From contig CAJUFV010000059.1 of NCBI GenBank assembly GCA_910585795.1, forward strand, positions 1 through 10,644: a stretch of DNA of 10,644 nucleotides, given 5' to 3'. The translations under genes and the position numbers were made by a program. Source of the DNA: an uncultured Clostridia bacterium (lineage in GTDB: Bacteria; Bacillota; Clostridia; UBA1381). Below are positions 1-8,857 of this stretch, piece by piece (the stretch's first letter is position 1; each line of letters begins with the position of its first letter). The notes beneath the pieces were generated by a model. It did no database searches. It saw only the letters and a list, made by a program, of their open reading frames with translations, and had not been told where the DNA came from.

Positions 1-57
1 AACAGCATTCCAGAATACTAAAAATTATAATTAAAATAACATTGCAATTATATAAAT

Positions 58-579
58 TTACTTATTTTTAAACGCCCATAATTTATTCATTGTAAAATTA
101 ACAGGTACTACAATAAACATAATAATAATCGGCGCGATTACATCTGAAATACCAAGTACTGTTATAAACAGATACAGAAGAATCGTCTTTAAAAACAAAC
201 CTGTAGCAGCATATGAGGAAACCGTTTTTACAAATGCCAATGCTTTAGAACGTTCTTTTCCTTCTTCCTTTTTAAAGACATATTTATCATTCCAGTAAAA
301 AGCATTTATAACACTTATAGATAAACCGATAAAATTAGAAGGTATATACGCCTTATCCCCAAATAAATGAAAAAAATTAAATATATTCAGAGCAATCAAG
401 TATGAAAAATAGTCAATAAACGTATTAACTACTCCAACCAATCCAAATTTCACAAACTGCATTAATGCCAGCCATTTTTCATCCGATATACTTATATTAA
501 ATATACCTAACACAGATTTTATTATACTGTATGCAATATTGTTAAAAATCTGCCACAGCTTCCTTAATATTTTTACCAT
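58..579 (-). CDS. GtrA family membrane protein (GtcA-like polyprenyl-phosphate-sugar flippase component)
   Basis: The 173-residue product is a small four-helix membrane protein of the GtrA family. These proteins are thought to move polyprenyl-phosphate-linked sugars across the membrane for glycosylation of wall polymers or O-antigen. Visible family hallmarks are the first helix with FVKFGLVGVVNT (residues 42-53), the second-helix end NAFYWNDKYVF (92-102), and the C-terminal NFTMNKLWAFK (161-171). It has an N-terminal extension of about 38 residues before the first helix, longer than the minimal family. I chose the ATG at 579 because AAAGGAGT (584-591) sits just upstream; an earlier TTG at 606 lies inside the upstream gene and has no such site. 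That ribosome binding site overlaps the stop codon of the preceding gene, suggesting translational coupling. It is the last visible gene of the operon. Family assignment is secure; the sugar is unknown. Confidence 0.9.
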   Translation of the reverse strand: MVKILRKLWQIFNNIAYSIIKSVLGIFNISISDEKWLALMQFVKFGLVGVVNTFIDYFSYLIALNIFNFFHLFGDKAYIPSNFIGLSISVINAFYWNDKYVFKKEEGKERSKALAFVKTVSSYAATGLFLKTILLYLFITVLGISDVIAPIIIMFIVVPVNFTMNKLWAFKNK

Positions 580-589
580 GTTTACTCCT

Positions 590-2674
590 TTACATCCAAA
601 ACGCAATTAAATGCTGCATTGTATAATACAATTCCGGATTTTCTGTCTGAACAGGATTTTCAGTATGCGCAAATATACTCAAAAACGCAAAAACTAACGT
701 TATCACAGACAATATAAGTGTTAATTTTATAACATTGTTTTTTACATAAGCATTGCTCATATGCTTATCATAAAGAGCAAATATCGTTATAGATGACACA
801 AGCATCATAAGCCACACAAAATCTGAAAAATATCTTGTCAAAAGTCCGGCCATCTGCGTATCTAAAACTGCCAGCACCACTGCCATTATCACTGAAAGAT
901 ATACCATTCTGTATGCGCGTTTATCTTCAAAAAGCTTTTTCTGTGTTGCGCCAAATATACCGACTATCAATATTGGATAAAGCATGAGAACTCCGCCCAT
1001 GAGCTTTTCGGTAAGCGTCAACCCCTGATATACCGTCGCGGAACCAAAATCATGTATAAACGGGAAAACGGCGTTCATTTGAAGAGGCTGCAAAAAATAT
1101 GTGAATATTCCAAGTCCTGTTCTACCTAATACAAATCCCCTATGTGTCATATCATTAGTTGTAAGATTGTAATTTGCGCCGAAATCAAAAGGTGAGCCAA
1201 AACGCGCAAAATTGTACCACATCAGAAGCAAACCAACCACAGCAAACGGTAAACACACCGCAACTGTCTGTTTTATACTGTTTTTAGAAAACAATGTACG
1301 TGTTTTAAAAGCATAATTCCAGAAAAATATAACTCCCAATACAGCAGTCACAAGAAACTGCGGACGACATCCTGCCGTTAACGCAACAAAAACTGAACCA
1401 ACAGCAAGACGTTTTGATGAAAGCACTGTTTTCCCTTTCTTATTCTGTTTTTCAGCTGACAGCCAGAGTGCCAGTCCCCATACAGCAAACATAAGAGCCG
1501 AAAGACTTGGCACCATGTAAAAATCTGGCTTATATATCGTATACGCAATACCGGAAGCTGCCGAAAATACAACTGATAACAGCAAATATATTGCAAACGG
1601 TGTGTTTTTATACCACTTTTTAATAATTTCCCAAAGGAGAAGCAATATCCCAATCATTGTTATAATTCCAAAAATATACAGCGCAATGTGATTAGGCATA
1701 TCCTGTCCTGTCATTACATTGTACGGCAAATACAATATTAACGCGGGCACTATTCCAAAATAACAATAATATTTTCCGTTATAGTACGCGTGGTCCCATT
1801 TATAGGACACTCCTTGCATTGCTCTATCTCCAAAATCGTATGGATTCTCCATAGACTGAAGTTTATCCGGAGCATCACCCGTATCAAAATGTCCGTCTTT
1901 AATTGAATCAATAAGACTATAGTATTGTTTATGATTATCAGAACTTTTGTACCAATTTAATGCGCTAGTATTCCAATGAATCATAGTTAAAAATACTGAC
2001 GCCTGAATAACAACCAATGCTGCAGTAACGGCCTTCTGCCATGGCTTAGTTAAATCAGTTTTGTATTTATATACGCTTGACTTTGGACGCAGAACAAACA
2101 GCGACATAACTGCCAGCGTCATAAATATAAACCGTAGCCATGAGAACATCAGCGGCACACGCGCATTTAAGCCTATAAACGCGGTATCAACTGTTCTGCC
2201 GTTCATACCATTTATCGTGATTTTCAGCTTCTCAACATCACCGCTGAAATGTAACCTGATATACTGACTCATTTTCACATCTGACAGCACAATCCTTGAA
2301 GGCACGGAAAGATAATTTGCGTTTGCCTCGTCAACTGCGGCCACAGTAATATTCGCCTTAATACCTTTTAAATCTCCAGGTGTAAAACGCAAATATTTTA
2401 ATTTCTGATTAATATTATTAATTTCTATTACAGCCGAATCACTGTTAATCTGAAAGCTGTCAGCGCTCATTTGCGTGAACCCTGACGACATATCCTCGGC
2501 TGTTGTGGTGAATTCCCTGCCAAACGCAGAATTCAGCCACTTGAAATTAAATACAAACACTTCACATATAAGCATTAGCACTACAATAACAGCAAAAACA
2601 GCTCCATATTTTTTTAAACTTTCTTCAGCAAAAAATTTCTTTGCTGATTTAATTTTTTCTCTTATTGTATCCAA
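590..2674 (-). CDS. Polytopic membrane protein, putative GT-C-type glycosyltransferase
   Basis: The 694-residue product has a short cytoplasmic N-terminus and a first membrane helix (about residues 23-44). A beta-rich extracytoplasmic domain (about 56-171) follows, then many membrane helices to the C-terminus. After the third helix comes a loop with WDHAYYNGKYYCYFGIVP (about 293-310), whose D/E and aromatic-rich pattern resembles the first external loop of GT-C enzymes that use polyprenyl-phosphate sugars. I do not recognise a named family, so catalysis is inferred from topology and from the neighbouring GT2 and GtrA genes. The start is uncertain. TTG at 2674 follows GAAGGG at a workable distance and gives a 26-bp overlap with the upstream gene. 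TTG at 2716 would add 14 residues but has no ribosome binding site. No ATG fits the N-terminus. Confidence 0.75.
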   Translation of the reverse strand: MDTIREKIKSAKKFFAEESLKKYGAVFAVIVVLMLICEVFVFNFKWLNSAFGREFTTTAEDMSSGFTQMSADSFQINSDSAVIEINNINQKLKYLRFTPGDLKGIKANITVAAVDEANANYLSVPSRIVLSDVKMSQYIRLHFSGDVEKLKITINGMNGRTVDTAFIGLNARVPLMFSWLRFIFMTLAVMSLFVLRPKSSVYKYKTDLTKPWQKAVTAALVVIQASVFLTMIHWNTSALNWYKSSDNHKQYYSLIDSIKDGHFDTGDAPDKLQSMENPYDFGDRAMQGVSYKWDHAYYNGKYYCYFGIVPALILYLPYNVMTGQDMPNHIALYIFGIITMIGILLLLWEIIKKWYKNTPFAIYLLLSVVFSAASGIAYTIYKPDFYMVPSLSALMFAVWGLALWLSAEKQNKKGKTVLSSKRLAVGSVFVALTAGCRPQFLVTAVLGVIFFWNYAFKTRTLFSKNSIKQTVAVCLPFAVVGLLLMWYNFARFGSPFDFGANYNLTTNDMTHRGFVLGRTGLGIFTYFLQPLQMNAVFPFIHDFGSATVYQGLTLTEKLMGGVLMLYPILIVGIFGATQKKLFEDKRAYRMVYLSVIMAVVLAVLDTQMAGLLTRYFSDFVWLMMLVSSITIFALYDKHMSNAYVKNNVIKLTLILSVITLVFAFLSIFAHTENPVQTENPELYYTMQHLIAFWM

Positions 2675-4814
2675 TTTGTATTCCCTTCTTTCTGCAATAA
2701 ATATAGAATACCGCAAATGCTACTGTTAAAAATGAAATAATACAGCTTATTTTAAATATAATTAAACCCGAATATTTTATTTTGATATTATCTGAGCCAT
2801 CATGAAGCTGTACACGCAAAACATTGTTTGTTCCCTTTACTATATCAAGCCTGTTTCCATCAATGTCTTTCGCGGAATATCCCGGATAATAAAGCAGCGG
2901 TACTTCTACATATGCACTATTTTTTGCTCCTGATAGTTCAAGAGCAATATTTGTACCTTTCTTTTCATATGAAGTGATTTGTATGGAATCATCTGACGCC
3001 TCATACTGCTCCGGTTCAAGATTGTTTATATTTGTCCCCTGAACAAAATATTCATTATCCCATCCAGGAGCGCCCGCATTTGGAGCAGCCTGACCTATCT
3101 TCACAGCAGCGTCAAACTCTGTTGTATACGCTGTTCCAAAAAATACAAAGGAAATTGAACATATAAGGCAAGCCGTACCTATTATTATTTTTTTATGCAT
3201 ATCAGTATTCACCTTACTTGACACTACCGCAGCTGATACTATACAAATTATCGGAGACGCAAGACTAAGAAATCTCCACGGCATACGAATAGTACCTGCT
3301 ATAGAGTTAAATAGCTTTGGTTTTTGTAAAAGCTCTGACGGGAATAATGTACTTGCCATAAACATAATAAATACTGTAAACAGAAACATTTCCACATAGA
3401 ACGTATAATTCCTGAGCTTATTCTTTCTTTCAAATATAAAATATACTGCCGCAATGACAAAACAGAATGTTACTCCCACTCCTAATGATAATGACATATT
3501 TCCGCGTATACCTAACGGTATGAGCTGTGAATATCCAAACTTATCATTAAAGAAATTAAACATTTCCGCCGGAAATATTGCATTACTGAAATACTCCGTA
3601 TTATATGCTGTATGACGTATTGCCAAATCAACACCAAAATAATATGTGATAAACGGTATCAAATACCATAAATTAATTAAAAGCGTAAATACGGCTGACT
3701 TTATAAGCGATATATACCTTTTTTCTCTTATTAGGTCTTTTGCAAACACAATAAATGTAACTGCACTTATCATAACAACAAAAATACAGCTTATTATATG
3801 CGAATGGAATATTGCACTGCATCCAAGAGCAAATACCCACCATTTTGACTTATCATCCTTTAATATATAATACAATCCCAAAATTATAACAGGGAAAAAT
3901 GTCATTGCCAGTGTCTCACCTATTGCCGCTCTGTAAATCAGATTAATAATACGCCATGTAGACAAGGTATATACAACCGATGAAAACAAACCGGCAAAAG
4001 TTGATTTAGTTATTTTTTTCGTACATATATACATTATAAATGCAGTCGCTAAATTCACAATAAATAAAAATATTTTATAAGAAGTAACCAGAGATATACC
4101 GCACATTCTTAATAACGCGGGAATATATAAAAACAAGCTTGGATATACACTTGCCGTAATATAACCATAACCATTATTATGTGTAGGGTCAATTCTTACA
4201 GGAAATTGTCCCGAAAGCAGTCCATCTTTTAATCCCTCTATTCTATACAAATGAAAATTCAAATCTTGTCCATAACTAATGTAATCTGAAAACAAAGGAT
4301 AAGACGCAAAAACAGCTATTGAAATTAATGTTACGGCTACAGCAGATGTTGTCAAATCTCCCTGCTTTTTCAATCTAATATATCCTATATATAGCAATAA
4401 TGCGGCCAGCATAAGTGAAATCATTATTGTGTCATTAAAAATAGCATGTTTACTATCAATTTTTATATTTGAAATACTTCCGGATTCTGTTCTTAATATA
4501 ATATTACTTTCATCTTTACCAAGCTTGACATCTATTACACCATTTCCCACACCGAAAATCTCACCGTCAGGATTAGTAACTACACATTCGCCATTTCCGG
4601 AAATATTAAATTTATATTCTCCCTTAGGTAATGACAAATATGGTTTATATTCCGTATACGAGGCCGTATTTTCACCTGCCTGCAAATCAAAAGAAAGGCT
4701 GCGTGAGGTCACTGCATTAAGCATAAGCAGCACTGCTATTATAACAACTCCAAACACATACCAGTACCATATATTCTGATTCCCTGAAATATCTTTTATT
4801 TGTTTTTTCATCAT
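2649..4814 (-). CDS. YfhO / PTPS-related-like GT-C membrane glycosyltransferase
   Basis: The 721-residue product has one N-terminal helix (about 15-34) and an external beta-rich domain (about 40-122). A multi-helix membrane core (about 128-560) follows, then a C-terminal external domain and a last helix (684-707). The core contains GQDLNFHLYRIEG (182-194) in the first large external loop, followed by PVRIDP, then YRAAIGE (294-300) and MPWRFL (511-516). These patterns fit the membrane proteins annotated as 6-pyruvoyl-tetrahydropterin synthase-related, which are GT-C-like and not pterin enzymes. The end of the C-terminal domain, LLYYPGYSAKDIDGN (640-654), resembles the C-terminal domain of YfhO. 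D184 and E193 in the loop are candidate catalytic acids. The ATG overlaps the upstream TGA as ATGA, and AAGGAGAA (4818-4825) precedes it. Likely role: transfer of a lipid-carried sugar to a surface polymer. Confidence 0.8.
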   Translation of the reverse strand: MMKKQIKDISGNQNIWYWYVFGVVIIAVLLMLNAVTSRSLSFDLQAGENTASYTEYKPYLSLPKGEYKFNISGNGECVVTNPDGEIFGVGNGVIDVKLGKDESNIILRTESGSISNIKIDSKHAIFNDTIMISLMLAALLLYIGYIRLKKQGDLTTSAVAVTLISIAVFASYPLFSDYISYGQDLNFHLYRIEGLKDGLLSGQFPVRIDPTHNNGYGYITASVYPSLFLYIPALLRMCGISLVTSYKIFLFIVNLATAFIMYICTKKITKSTFAGLFSSVVYTLSTWRIINLIYRAAIGETLAMTFFPVIILGLYYILKDDKSKWWVFALGCSAIFHSHIISCIFVVMISAVTFIVFAKDLIREKRYISLIKSAVFTLLINLWYLIPFITYYFGVDLAIRHTAYNTEYFSNAIFPAEMFNFFNDKFGYSQLIPLGIRGNMSLSLGVGVTFCFVIAAVYFIFERKNKLRNYTFYVEMFLFTVFIMFMASTLFPSELLQKPKLFNSIAGTIRMPWRFLSLASPIICIVSAAVVSSKVNTDMHKKIIIGTACLICSISFVFFGTAYTTEFDAAVKIGQAAPNAGAPGWDNEYFVQGTNINNLEPEQYEASDDSIQITSYEKKGTNIALELSGAKNSAYVEVPLLYYPGYSAKDIDGNRLDIVKGTNNVLRVQLHDGSDNIKIKYSGLIIFKISCIISFLTVAFAVFYIYCRKKGIQIGYNKRKN

Positions 4815-5755
4815 TGCTTCTCCTTGCCTTCTTTGAATTTTTTTTCCGTCTGTATAAGTCTATATTCAAAATCCTGTTTATTTTTCTGTATTATGGTAGA
4901 AAGAATCAATCCTGAAAAATATGACTGAATTGCTCCAAGTATGACAAATCCGCATACTACAAGAGTCGGTATTTTAGGAACAAGACCTGTCTGAATATAT
5001 GTCACAAATACAGGGATAAAGAATATAAGTGCCAATATTATCAGAAATAACGACAGCATTGAGAAAAACTGTCTTGGTTTATAATTTTTATATAATTTCA
5101 TTATTGTTTTTAAAACTTTAAAGCCATCTGAATATGTATTCAGCTTTGACTCACTTCCATCAGGACGGTCACGATATTCAATTATTACATTTTCCACCGA
5201 CATTTTTTTATCTACTGCGTGAATAGTCATCTCTGTCTCTATTTCAAATCCCTGGGATAATACAGGAAAGGTTTTTACAAAATTATAACTGAATGCTCTG
5301 TATCCTGTCATGACATCCTTTATATCATTTTTAAACAAATGATTTATGCTTGACCTTACAATGGAATTGCCTGCGTTGTGAAACGGACGTTTATTTTCTG
5401 TAAAATATGTTGAAGAAAGCCTGTCGCCGACAACCATGTCAACATTTCGTTCCAAAACCTTGTCTGCCATTTCTCTTGCATATTCAGCCGGATATGTGTC
5501 ATCTCCATCGGTCATTATATATACCTCAGCGTCAATCTCACGAAACATACGGCGAATAACATTTCCTTTCCCCTGCGTATACTCATGCCTGACAACTGCT
5601 CCGGCATTTTCAGCAATAACTACAGTATCATCGCTTGAATTATTATTATAAACATAAATAACAGCCTCCGGCAGCGATGTCTTAAAATCTTCAATTACTT
5701 TTTTAATGGTCCTGCCCTCATTATAGCAGGGAATTAATACCGCTATTTTATCCAT
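4811..5755 (-). CDS. GT2 family polyprenyl-phosphate glycosyltransferase (DPM1/GtrB/CsbB-like)
   Basis: The 314-residue product has an N-terminal GT-A domain: AVLIPCYNEG (5-14), NNNSSDDT (37-44), the metal-binding DGDD (83-86), the acceptor-side MTGYRAFS (149-156), and RPDGSESKL (197-205). Two C-terminal membrane helices follow at about 231-253 and 262-290, as in GtrB and CsbB, then a charged tail. Such enzymes transfer a sugar from a nucleotide donor to undecaprenyl phosphate on the cytoplasmic face. It is the first gene of the operon. Its ATG at 5755 follows GGGAG with an 8-base spacer, and the leader from the predicted promoter is only about 40 bases. The downstream YfhO-like and GtrA genes supply the expected transfer and flipping steps. 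The sugar (glucose, mannose, GlcNAc or other) cannot be read from the sequence. Confidence 0.93.
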   Translation of the reverse strand: MDKIAVLIPCYNEGRTIKKVIEDFKTSLPEAVIYVYNNNSSDDTVVIAENAGAVVRHEYTQGKGNVIRRMFREIDAEVYIMTDGDDTYPAEYAREMADKVLERNVDMVVGDRLSSTYFTENKRPFHNAGNSIVRSSINHLFKNDIKDVMTGYRAFSYNFVKTFPVLSQGFEIETEMTIHAVDKKMSVENVIIEYRDRPDGSESKLNTYSDGFKVLKTIMKLYKNYKPRQFFSMLSLFLIILALIFFIPVFVTYIQTGLVPKIPTLVVCGFVILGAIQSYFSGLILSTIIQKNKQDFEYRLIQTEKKFKEGKEKQ

Positions 5756-5803
5756 AAAACTTTCTCCCTAATTTCTTTAATTACTGTATAAAATAATAAA
5801 TTT

Positions 5804-5832
5804 ATTATATGTCATAATAGCACATAAGTCAA
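5804..5832 (-). promoter_or_regulatory. Promoter of the four-gene glycosylation operon
   Basis: On the minus strand the -35 TTGACT (5827-5832) and -10 TATAAT (5804-5809) are separated by exactly 17 bases. Transcription would begin near 5797, giving a leader of about 40 bases to the GT2 start. It lies between the terminator of the upstream lipoprotein gene and the operon, so the operon has its own transcript. Confidence 0.85.
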
Positions 5833-5861
5833 GTATACAAACTCTATACGTACGCGCAAAC

Positions 5862-5892
5862 AAAAAAACGCATTGACGTGCAATGCGTTTTT
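5862..5892 (-). terminator. Rho-independent terminator of the DUF5067 lipoprotein gene
   Basis: A perfect 12-bp stem (5864-5875 with 5881-5892) encloses a 5-base loop. Read on the minus strand it is followed by an uninterrupted run of T. It begins 8 bases past the lipoprotein stop codon. The A run on the other side makes it nominally bidirectional, but no plus-strand gene ends here. Confidence 0.9.
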
Positions 5893-5899
5893 CTGTAAG

Positions 5900-6472
5900 T
5901 TAAAATTCAAATGTCTTTGTAAGCACCTCATCGCCTGACGCACCAAATTCTTTTGCGGTAACCTCTAACGGAACTGATTTATCTTTCAGCTGATACGCGC
6001 GCTGAACTGTTATACTGTCTCCGCTGGAAATACGTTCGGCCATTGAAAGAAGATTTACTCCTTCAATATTTGATACAACCGCGCCGACCAATGACCCGCC
6101 GTCCTGAGATACCTCCACCTCGACAGCTGATGTAAACGCTGTGTCAGAACCGCTGTTATTCTTAAAATCAAAGGATACGACAACTATATCGGTACCATCG
6201 GCATTAATACGCTTTGCATCGCCTATTGACACATCATAGTCTCCCAGTTTTCCGTCATACTCATTTTTCTCTGTCTGAGAGACTGCCTCTGTTCCTTCAA
6301 GCTTGTCCATATCAACAACAGTCTCCTCATACGCGCCGGAAGCATCTGTCTGATTCGTTTCAGACTGATTTCCAGCTATACTTGCTGAATTATCTGTTTT
6401 TTTACCGCAGCCTGTCAGCGATACAGCAAGAATTAAGACCATAATTAACATTGTTAAATTCTTTTTCTTCAT
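5900..6472 (-). CDS. DUF5067 domain lipoprotein
   Basis: The 190-residue product starts with a lipoprotein signal: a KKK n-region, a hydrophobic stretch and the lipobox LTGC with the modified cysteine at residue 22. A low-complexity Ser/Asn/Thr/Gln/Glu linker (about 26-70) leads to a C-terminal domain (about 72-190). That domain begins GKLGDYDVSIGDAKRI and contains VVVSFDFKNNSGSDTAF and ITVQRAYQLKD, a layout I recognise as DUF5067. This immunoglobulin-like domain occurs in exported Firmicutes proteins and its function is unknown. The ATG at 6472 follows AGAAAGGAAA. It is monocistronic, with its own promoter and terminator, and is divergent from the HAD-malQ operon. Surface location is well supported; no enzymatic role can be claimed. 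Confidence 0.87.
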   Translation of the reverse strand: MKKKNLTMLIMVLILAVSLTGCGKKTDNSASIAGNQSETNQTDASGAYEETVVDMDKLEGTEAVSQTEKNEYDGKLGDYDVSIGDAKRINADGTDIVVVSFDFKNNSGSDTAFTSAVEVEVSQDGGSLVGAVVSNIEGVNLLSMAERISSGDSITVQRAYQLKDKSVPLEVTAKEFGASGDEVLTKTFEF

Positions 6473-6533
6473 TGTAATTTTCCTTTCTGCATTAAATAAA
6501 TCAACATTAGTTTTTCACATTAATTTCATTCAT

Positions 6534-6562
6534 ATACTAACATAGCAATTAAAAAAAATCAA
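6534..6562 (-). promoter_or_regulatory. Promoter of the DUF5067 lipoprotein gene
   Basis: On the minus strand, -35 TTGATT (6557-6562), a 17-base spacer and -10 TAGTAT (6534-6539) with an upstream TG (TGT before the hexamer, extended -10). The leader to the ATG at 6472 is about 55 bases. Its -35 lies only 33 bases from the divergent HAD promoter. Confidence 0.7.
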
Positions 6563-6595
6563 GCTAAACAAATAAAAATTCATAATCTATTTACA

Positions 6596-6624
6596 TTGAC
6601 ATAACACATTTTAAGATATATAAT
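6596..6624 (+). promoter_or_regulatory. Promoter of the HAD phosphatase-malQ operon
   Basis: Perfect consensus: TTGACA (6596-6601), a 17-base spacer, TATAAT (6619-6624). The start codon lies only 22 bases beyond the -10, preceded by AAGGGAGG (6633-6640), so the leader is about 15 bases and leaves no room for an RNA regulator. Confidence 0.9.
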
Positions 6625-6646
6625 AAATATTTAAGGGAGGAATAAT

Positions 6647-7306
6647 ATGAGCAACATAAAAGCATGTATATTTGACCTTGACGGAACACTCACCGACACT
6701 CTGTGCGCTATAGCCCATTTCGGCAATCTTGCGCTTGAGAGCTTCGGATTTTCAAAGCTTCCTGTTAATAATTATAAAACCTATGCCGGAGACGGACGCG
6801 ACAAGCTTATACACCGCATACTTGCCGCACATGATTCCGATACCCCTGAATTATTTCAGCAGGTACGCGAAGTCTACGACATGGCTTATGAAAACGATTA
6901 CCTTTATGACACAAATGTATATGACGGCATACACACTCTTTTGTCTGAGCTGAAAAAATCAGGCATTAAAACCGCTGTATGCTCAAACAAGCCCGATAAT
7001 GTTGTGCACTTTGTAACAGATACACTTTTCGGCAAAAATTATTTTGACACTGTAAACGGAGTTATCGACGGCATGCCTACAAAGCCTGACCCCTATACTC
7101 CGCTGCAAATAGCCAAAAAACTAAATGTAACACCTGAAGAATGTCTTTTTATAGGAGATACTAATATTGATATTTATACAGCTAAAAACGCTAATATGAC
7201 ATCTGTAGGCGTATTATGGGGATTCCGCACAAAAACAGAATTAATACAAGCCGGAGCGGACTATATTGCCGATCTTCCTCATACCATTCTTCAATTGGTG
7301 AATTAA
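6647..7306 (+). CDS. HAD-superfamily hydrolase, phosphoglycolate phosphatase-like
   Basis: The 219-residue product is a cytoplasmic phosphatase of HAD subfamily I with an alpha-helical cap between motifs I and II. Motif I is FDLDGTLTDT with nucleophile D10 and acid/base D12. Motif II is VCSNK with S113, motif III is the lysine of TKPDP (K146), and motif IV is GDTNID with D171 and D175. All catalytic residues are present. Length and the GDTNIDIYTAKNANM arrangement fit the Gph/PGP group. True substrates of these enzymes vary (phosphoglycolate, sugar phosphates, pyrophosphate) and cannot be fixed here. It starts with ATG after AAGGGAGG. The next gene, malQ, begins 20 bases past its stop codon without a terminator, so the two are co-transcribed; the pairing may point to a sugar-phosphate substrate. 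Confidence 0.9.
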   Translation: MSNIKACIFDLDGTLTDTLCAIAHFGNLALESFGFSKLPVNNYKTYAGDGRDKLIHRILAAHDSDTPELFQQVREVYDMAYENDYLYDTNVYDGIHTLLSELKKSGIKTAVCSNKPDNVVHFVTDTLFGKNYFDTVNGVIDGMPTKPDPYTPLQIAKKLNVTPEECLFIGDTNIDIYTAKNANMTSVGVLWGFRTKTELIQAGADYIADLPHTILQLVN

Positions 7307-7326
7307 TAAGCAAAGGGGACATATTT

Positions 7327-8802
7327 ATGCGAACAAGCGGTATACTATTGCATATATCATCTCTGCCGTCCGATTACGGCATAGGAACACTGGGGAAAGA
7401 AGCATACAAATTTATCGACTTCCTCAGAGAAGCAAAACAGCGCTGCTGGCAAATACTTCCTGTAGGACCTACCAGCTACGGAGACTCACCCTATCAGTCC
7501 TTTTCAACAAACGCGGGTAATCCGTATTTTATAGATTTTGATATTCTCTCTGAAGAGGGACTTTTAGAAAAATCAGATTATGATTCTTTAAAATGGGGAA
7601 ACAGCGGCAAATGCGTTGACTATGAAATACTATATAATGAACGCTTTAAGGTACTTCGCAAGGCATTTATAACTTTTAAAAACAGCGATACATCTGCTTT
7701 TAATGAGTTTCTGCGAAACAACGAAAACTGGATTTCAAATTATGCGCTGTTTATGAGCATTAAAGAAGCTAACAATGGAAAGTCATGGCTTGAATGGGAG
7801 GAAGGCCTTAGAAAGCGTGATTCTCACGCGCTGTGGAAATTCAAATCCGAGCATGAAGATGATGTTATGTTCTGGGAGTTTTTACAATTCAAATTTTTTG
7901 AGCAATGGAACAAGCTCAAGAACTGCGCAAATCAAAACGGTATTTCCATTATAGGTGACATCCCTATTTACGTTGCGCTTGACAGTGCCGAGGTTTGGGT
8001 ATACAATGACCTGTTTGAGCTTGATGAAAACCTGATTCCCATTGCTGTGGCAGGCTGTCCTCCGGACGCGTTTTCACCTACAGGACAGTTATGGGGAAAC
8101 CCTCTTTACAAATGGAGCCGCCACAAGGAGCTTGGATATAAATGGTGGATTGACAGAATACGCTCAGCAACATCATTATATGACATAGTGCGTATCGACC
8201 ACTTCCGAGGATTTGAAAGTTTTTATTCCATTCCATACAGAGATAAAACGGCCGAAAACGGTACGTGGCGCAAAGGTCCGGGCATTGAACTGTTCGACGC
8301 TGTAAAGCGCGAACTTGGCAGTCTTCCTATTATAGCTGAAGACCTGGGTTTTCTTACTGAAGATGTATATACTATGCTCAAACAATCCGGATTCCCCGGC
8401 ATGAAGGTTCTTGAATTCGCCTTTGACCCGCGTGAGGAAAGCAACTATCTGCCGCATACTTACAGCTCTAACAGTGTTGTATACACCGGCACTCATGACA
8501 ACGATACTATCAAAGGCTGGCTTAACGAGCTTGACGAAGAAACCCTAGATTTCTTAAAAAAATACATAGATTCGGAAAATAATCTTGTCTGGAAAATGAT
8601 AAAATCGGCTATGGCTAGCGTGAGTAATACAGCTATCATACCAATGCAGGATTATCTTGAACTGGACAGTGAGGCAAGGATGAACATTCCATCCACTCTT
8701 GGCGGTAACTGGCAATGGCGCATGGGAAAGCGCGACGCCACAAAGAAGCTGGCAGCTCAAATCGCGGATATAACACGTACATACGGAAGATGTGAAAGAT
8801 AA
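7327..8802 (+). CDS. malQ: 4-alpha-glucanotransferase (amylomaltase, GH77)
   Basis: The 491-residue product is a cytoplasmic GH77 enzyme that transfers alpha-1,4-glucan segments between maltodextrins and releases glucose, in glycogen and maltodextrin metabolism. Family features are the N-terminal SGILLHISSLPSDYGIGTLG, PTSYGDSPYQSFS (48-60) and DIPIYVALDSAEVW (211-224). The catalytic nucleophile is D291 in RIDHFRGF, the acid/base E338 in IAEDLG, and the transition-state stabiliser D391 in GTHDNDT. The C-terminal NIPSTLGGNWQWR (453-465) completes the family pattern. Length is typical of the compact bacterial form without the extra N-terminal domains of the E. coli enzyme. The ATG at 7327 follows AAAGGGGA. 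An in-frame extension to 7216 would run deep into the HAD gene and is not conserved-looking. It is the second gene of its operon and is followed by a hairpin. Confidence 0.97.
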   Translation: MRTSGILLHISSLPSDYGIGTLGKEAYKFIDFLREAKQRCWQILPVGPTSYGDSPYQSFSTNAGNPYFIDFDILSEEGLLEKSDYDSLKWGNSGKCVDYEILYNERFKVLRKAFITFKNSDTSAFNEFLRNNENWISNYALFMSIKEANNGKSWLEWEEGLRKRDSHALWKFKSEHEDDVMFWEFLQFKFFEQWNKLKNCANQNGISIIGDIPIYVALDSAEVWVYNDLFELDENLIPIAVAGCPPDAFSPTGQLWGNPLYKWSRHKELGYKWWIDRIRSATSLYDIVRIDHFRGFESFYSIPYRDKTAENGTWRKGPGIELFDAVKRELGSLPIIAEDLGFLTEDVYTMLKQSGFPGMKVLEFAFDPREESNYLPHTYSSNSVVYTGTHDNDTIKGWLNELDEETLDFLKKYIDSENNLVWKMIKSAMASVSNTAIIPMQDYLELDSEARMNIPSTLGGNWQWRMGKRDATKKLAAQIADITRTYGRCER

Positions 8803-8819
8803 AAACACAGTAAACAACG

Positions 8820-8849
8820 AAGGATTAGAGATTAAATTCTCTAATCCTT
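8820..8849. terminator. Hairpin between convergent malQ and stalk-domain genes, probable bidirectional terminator
   Basis: A perfect 12-bp stem (8820-8831 with 8838-8849) with a 6-base loop lies 17 bases after the malQ stop and 8 bases after the stop of the minus-strand gene. The stem is AT-rich and the following tracts are T-rich, not pure T, on both strands, so it is weaker than the other terminators here. Position between convergent stop codons supports the role. Confidence 0.65.
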
Positions 8850-8857
8850 ATTTAATA

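Noticed and set aside
1..57. Terminator after the GtrA gene
   Set aside because: Only loosely matching AT-rich inverted segments are present, with no stable stem plus T run; the operon may continue beyond the window.
7216..7326. In-frame extension of malQ into the HAD gene
   Set aside because: It would overlap the HAD gene by about 90 bases, and the family N-terminus (SGILLHISSLPS) starts right after the ATG at 7327, which has AAAGGGGA.
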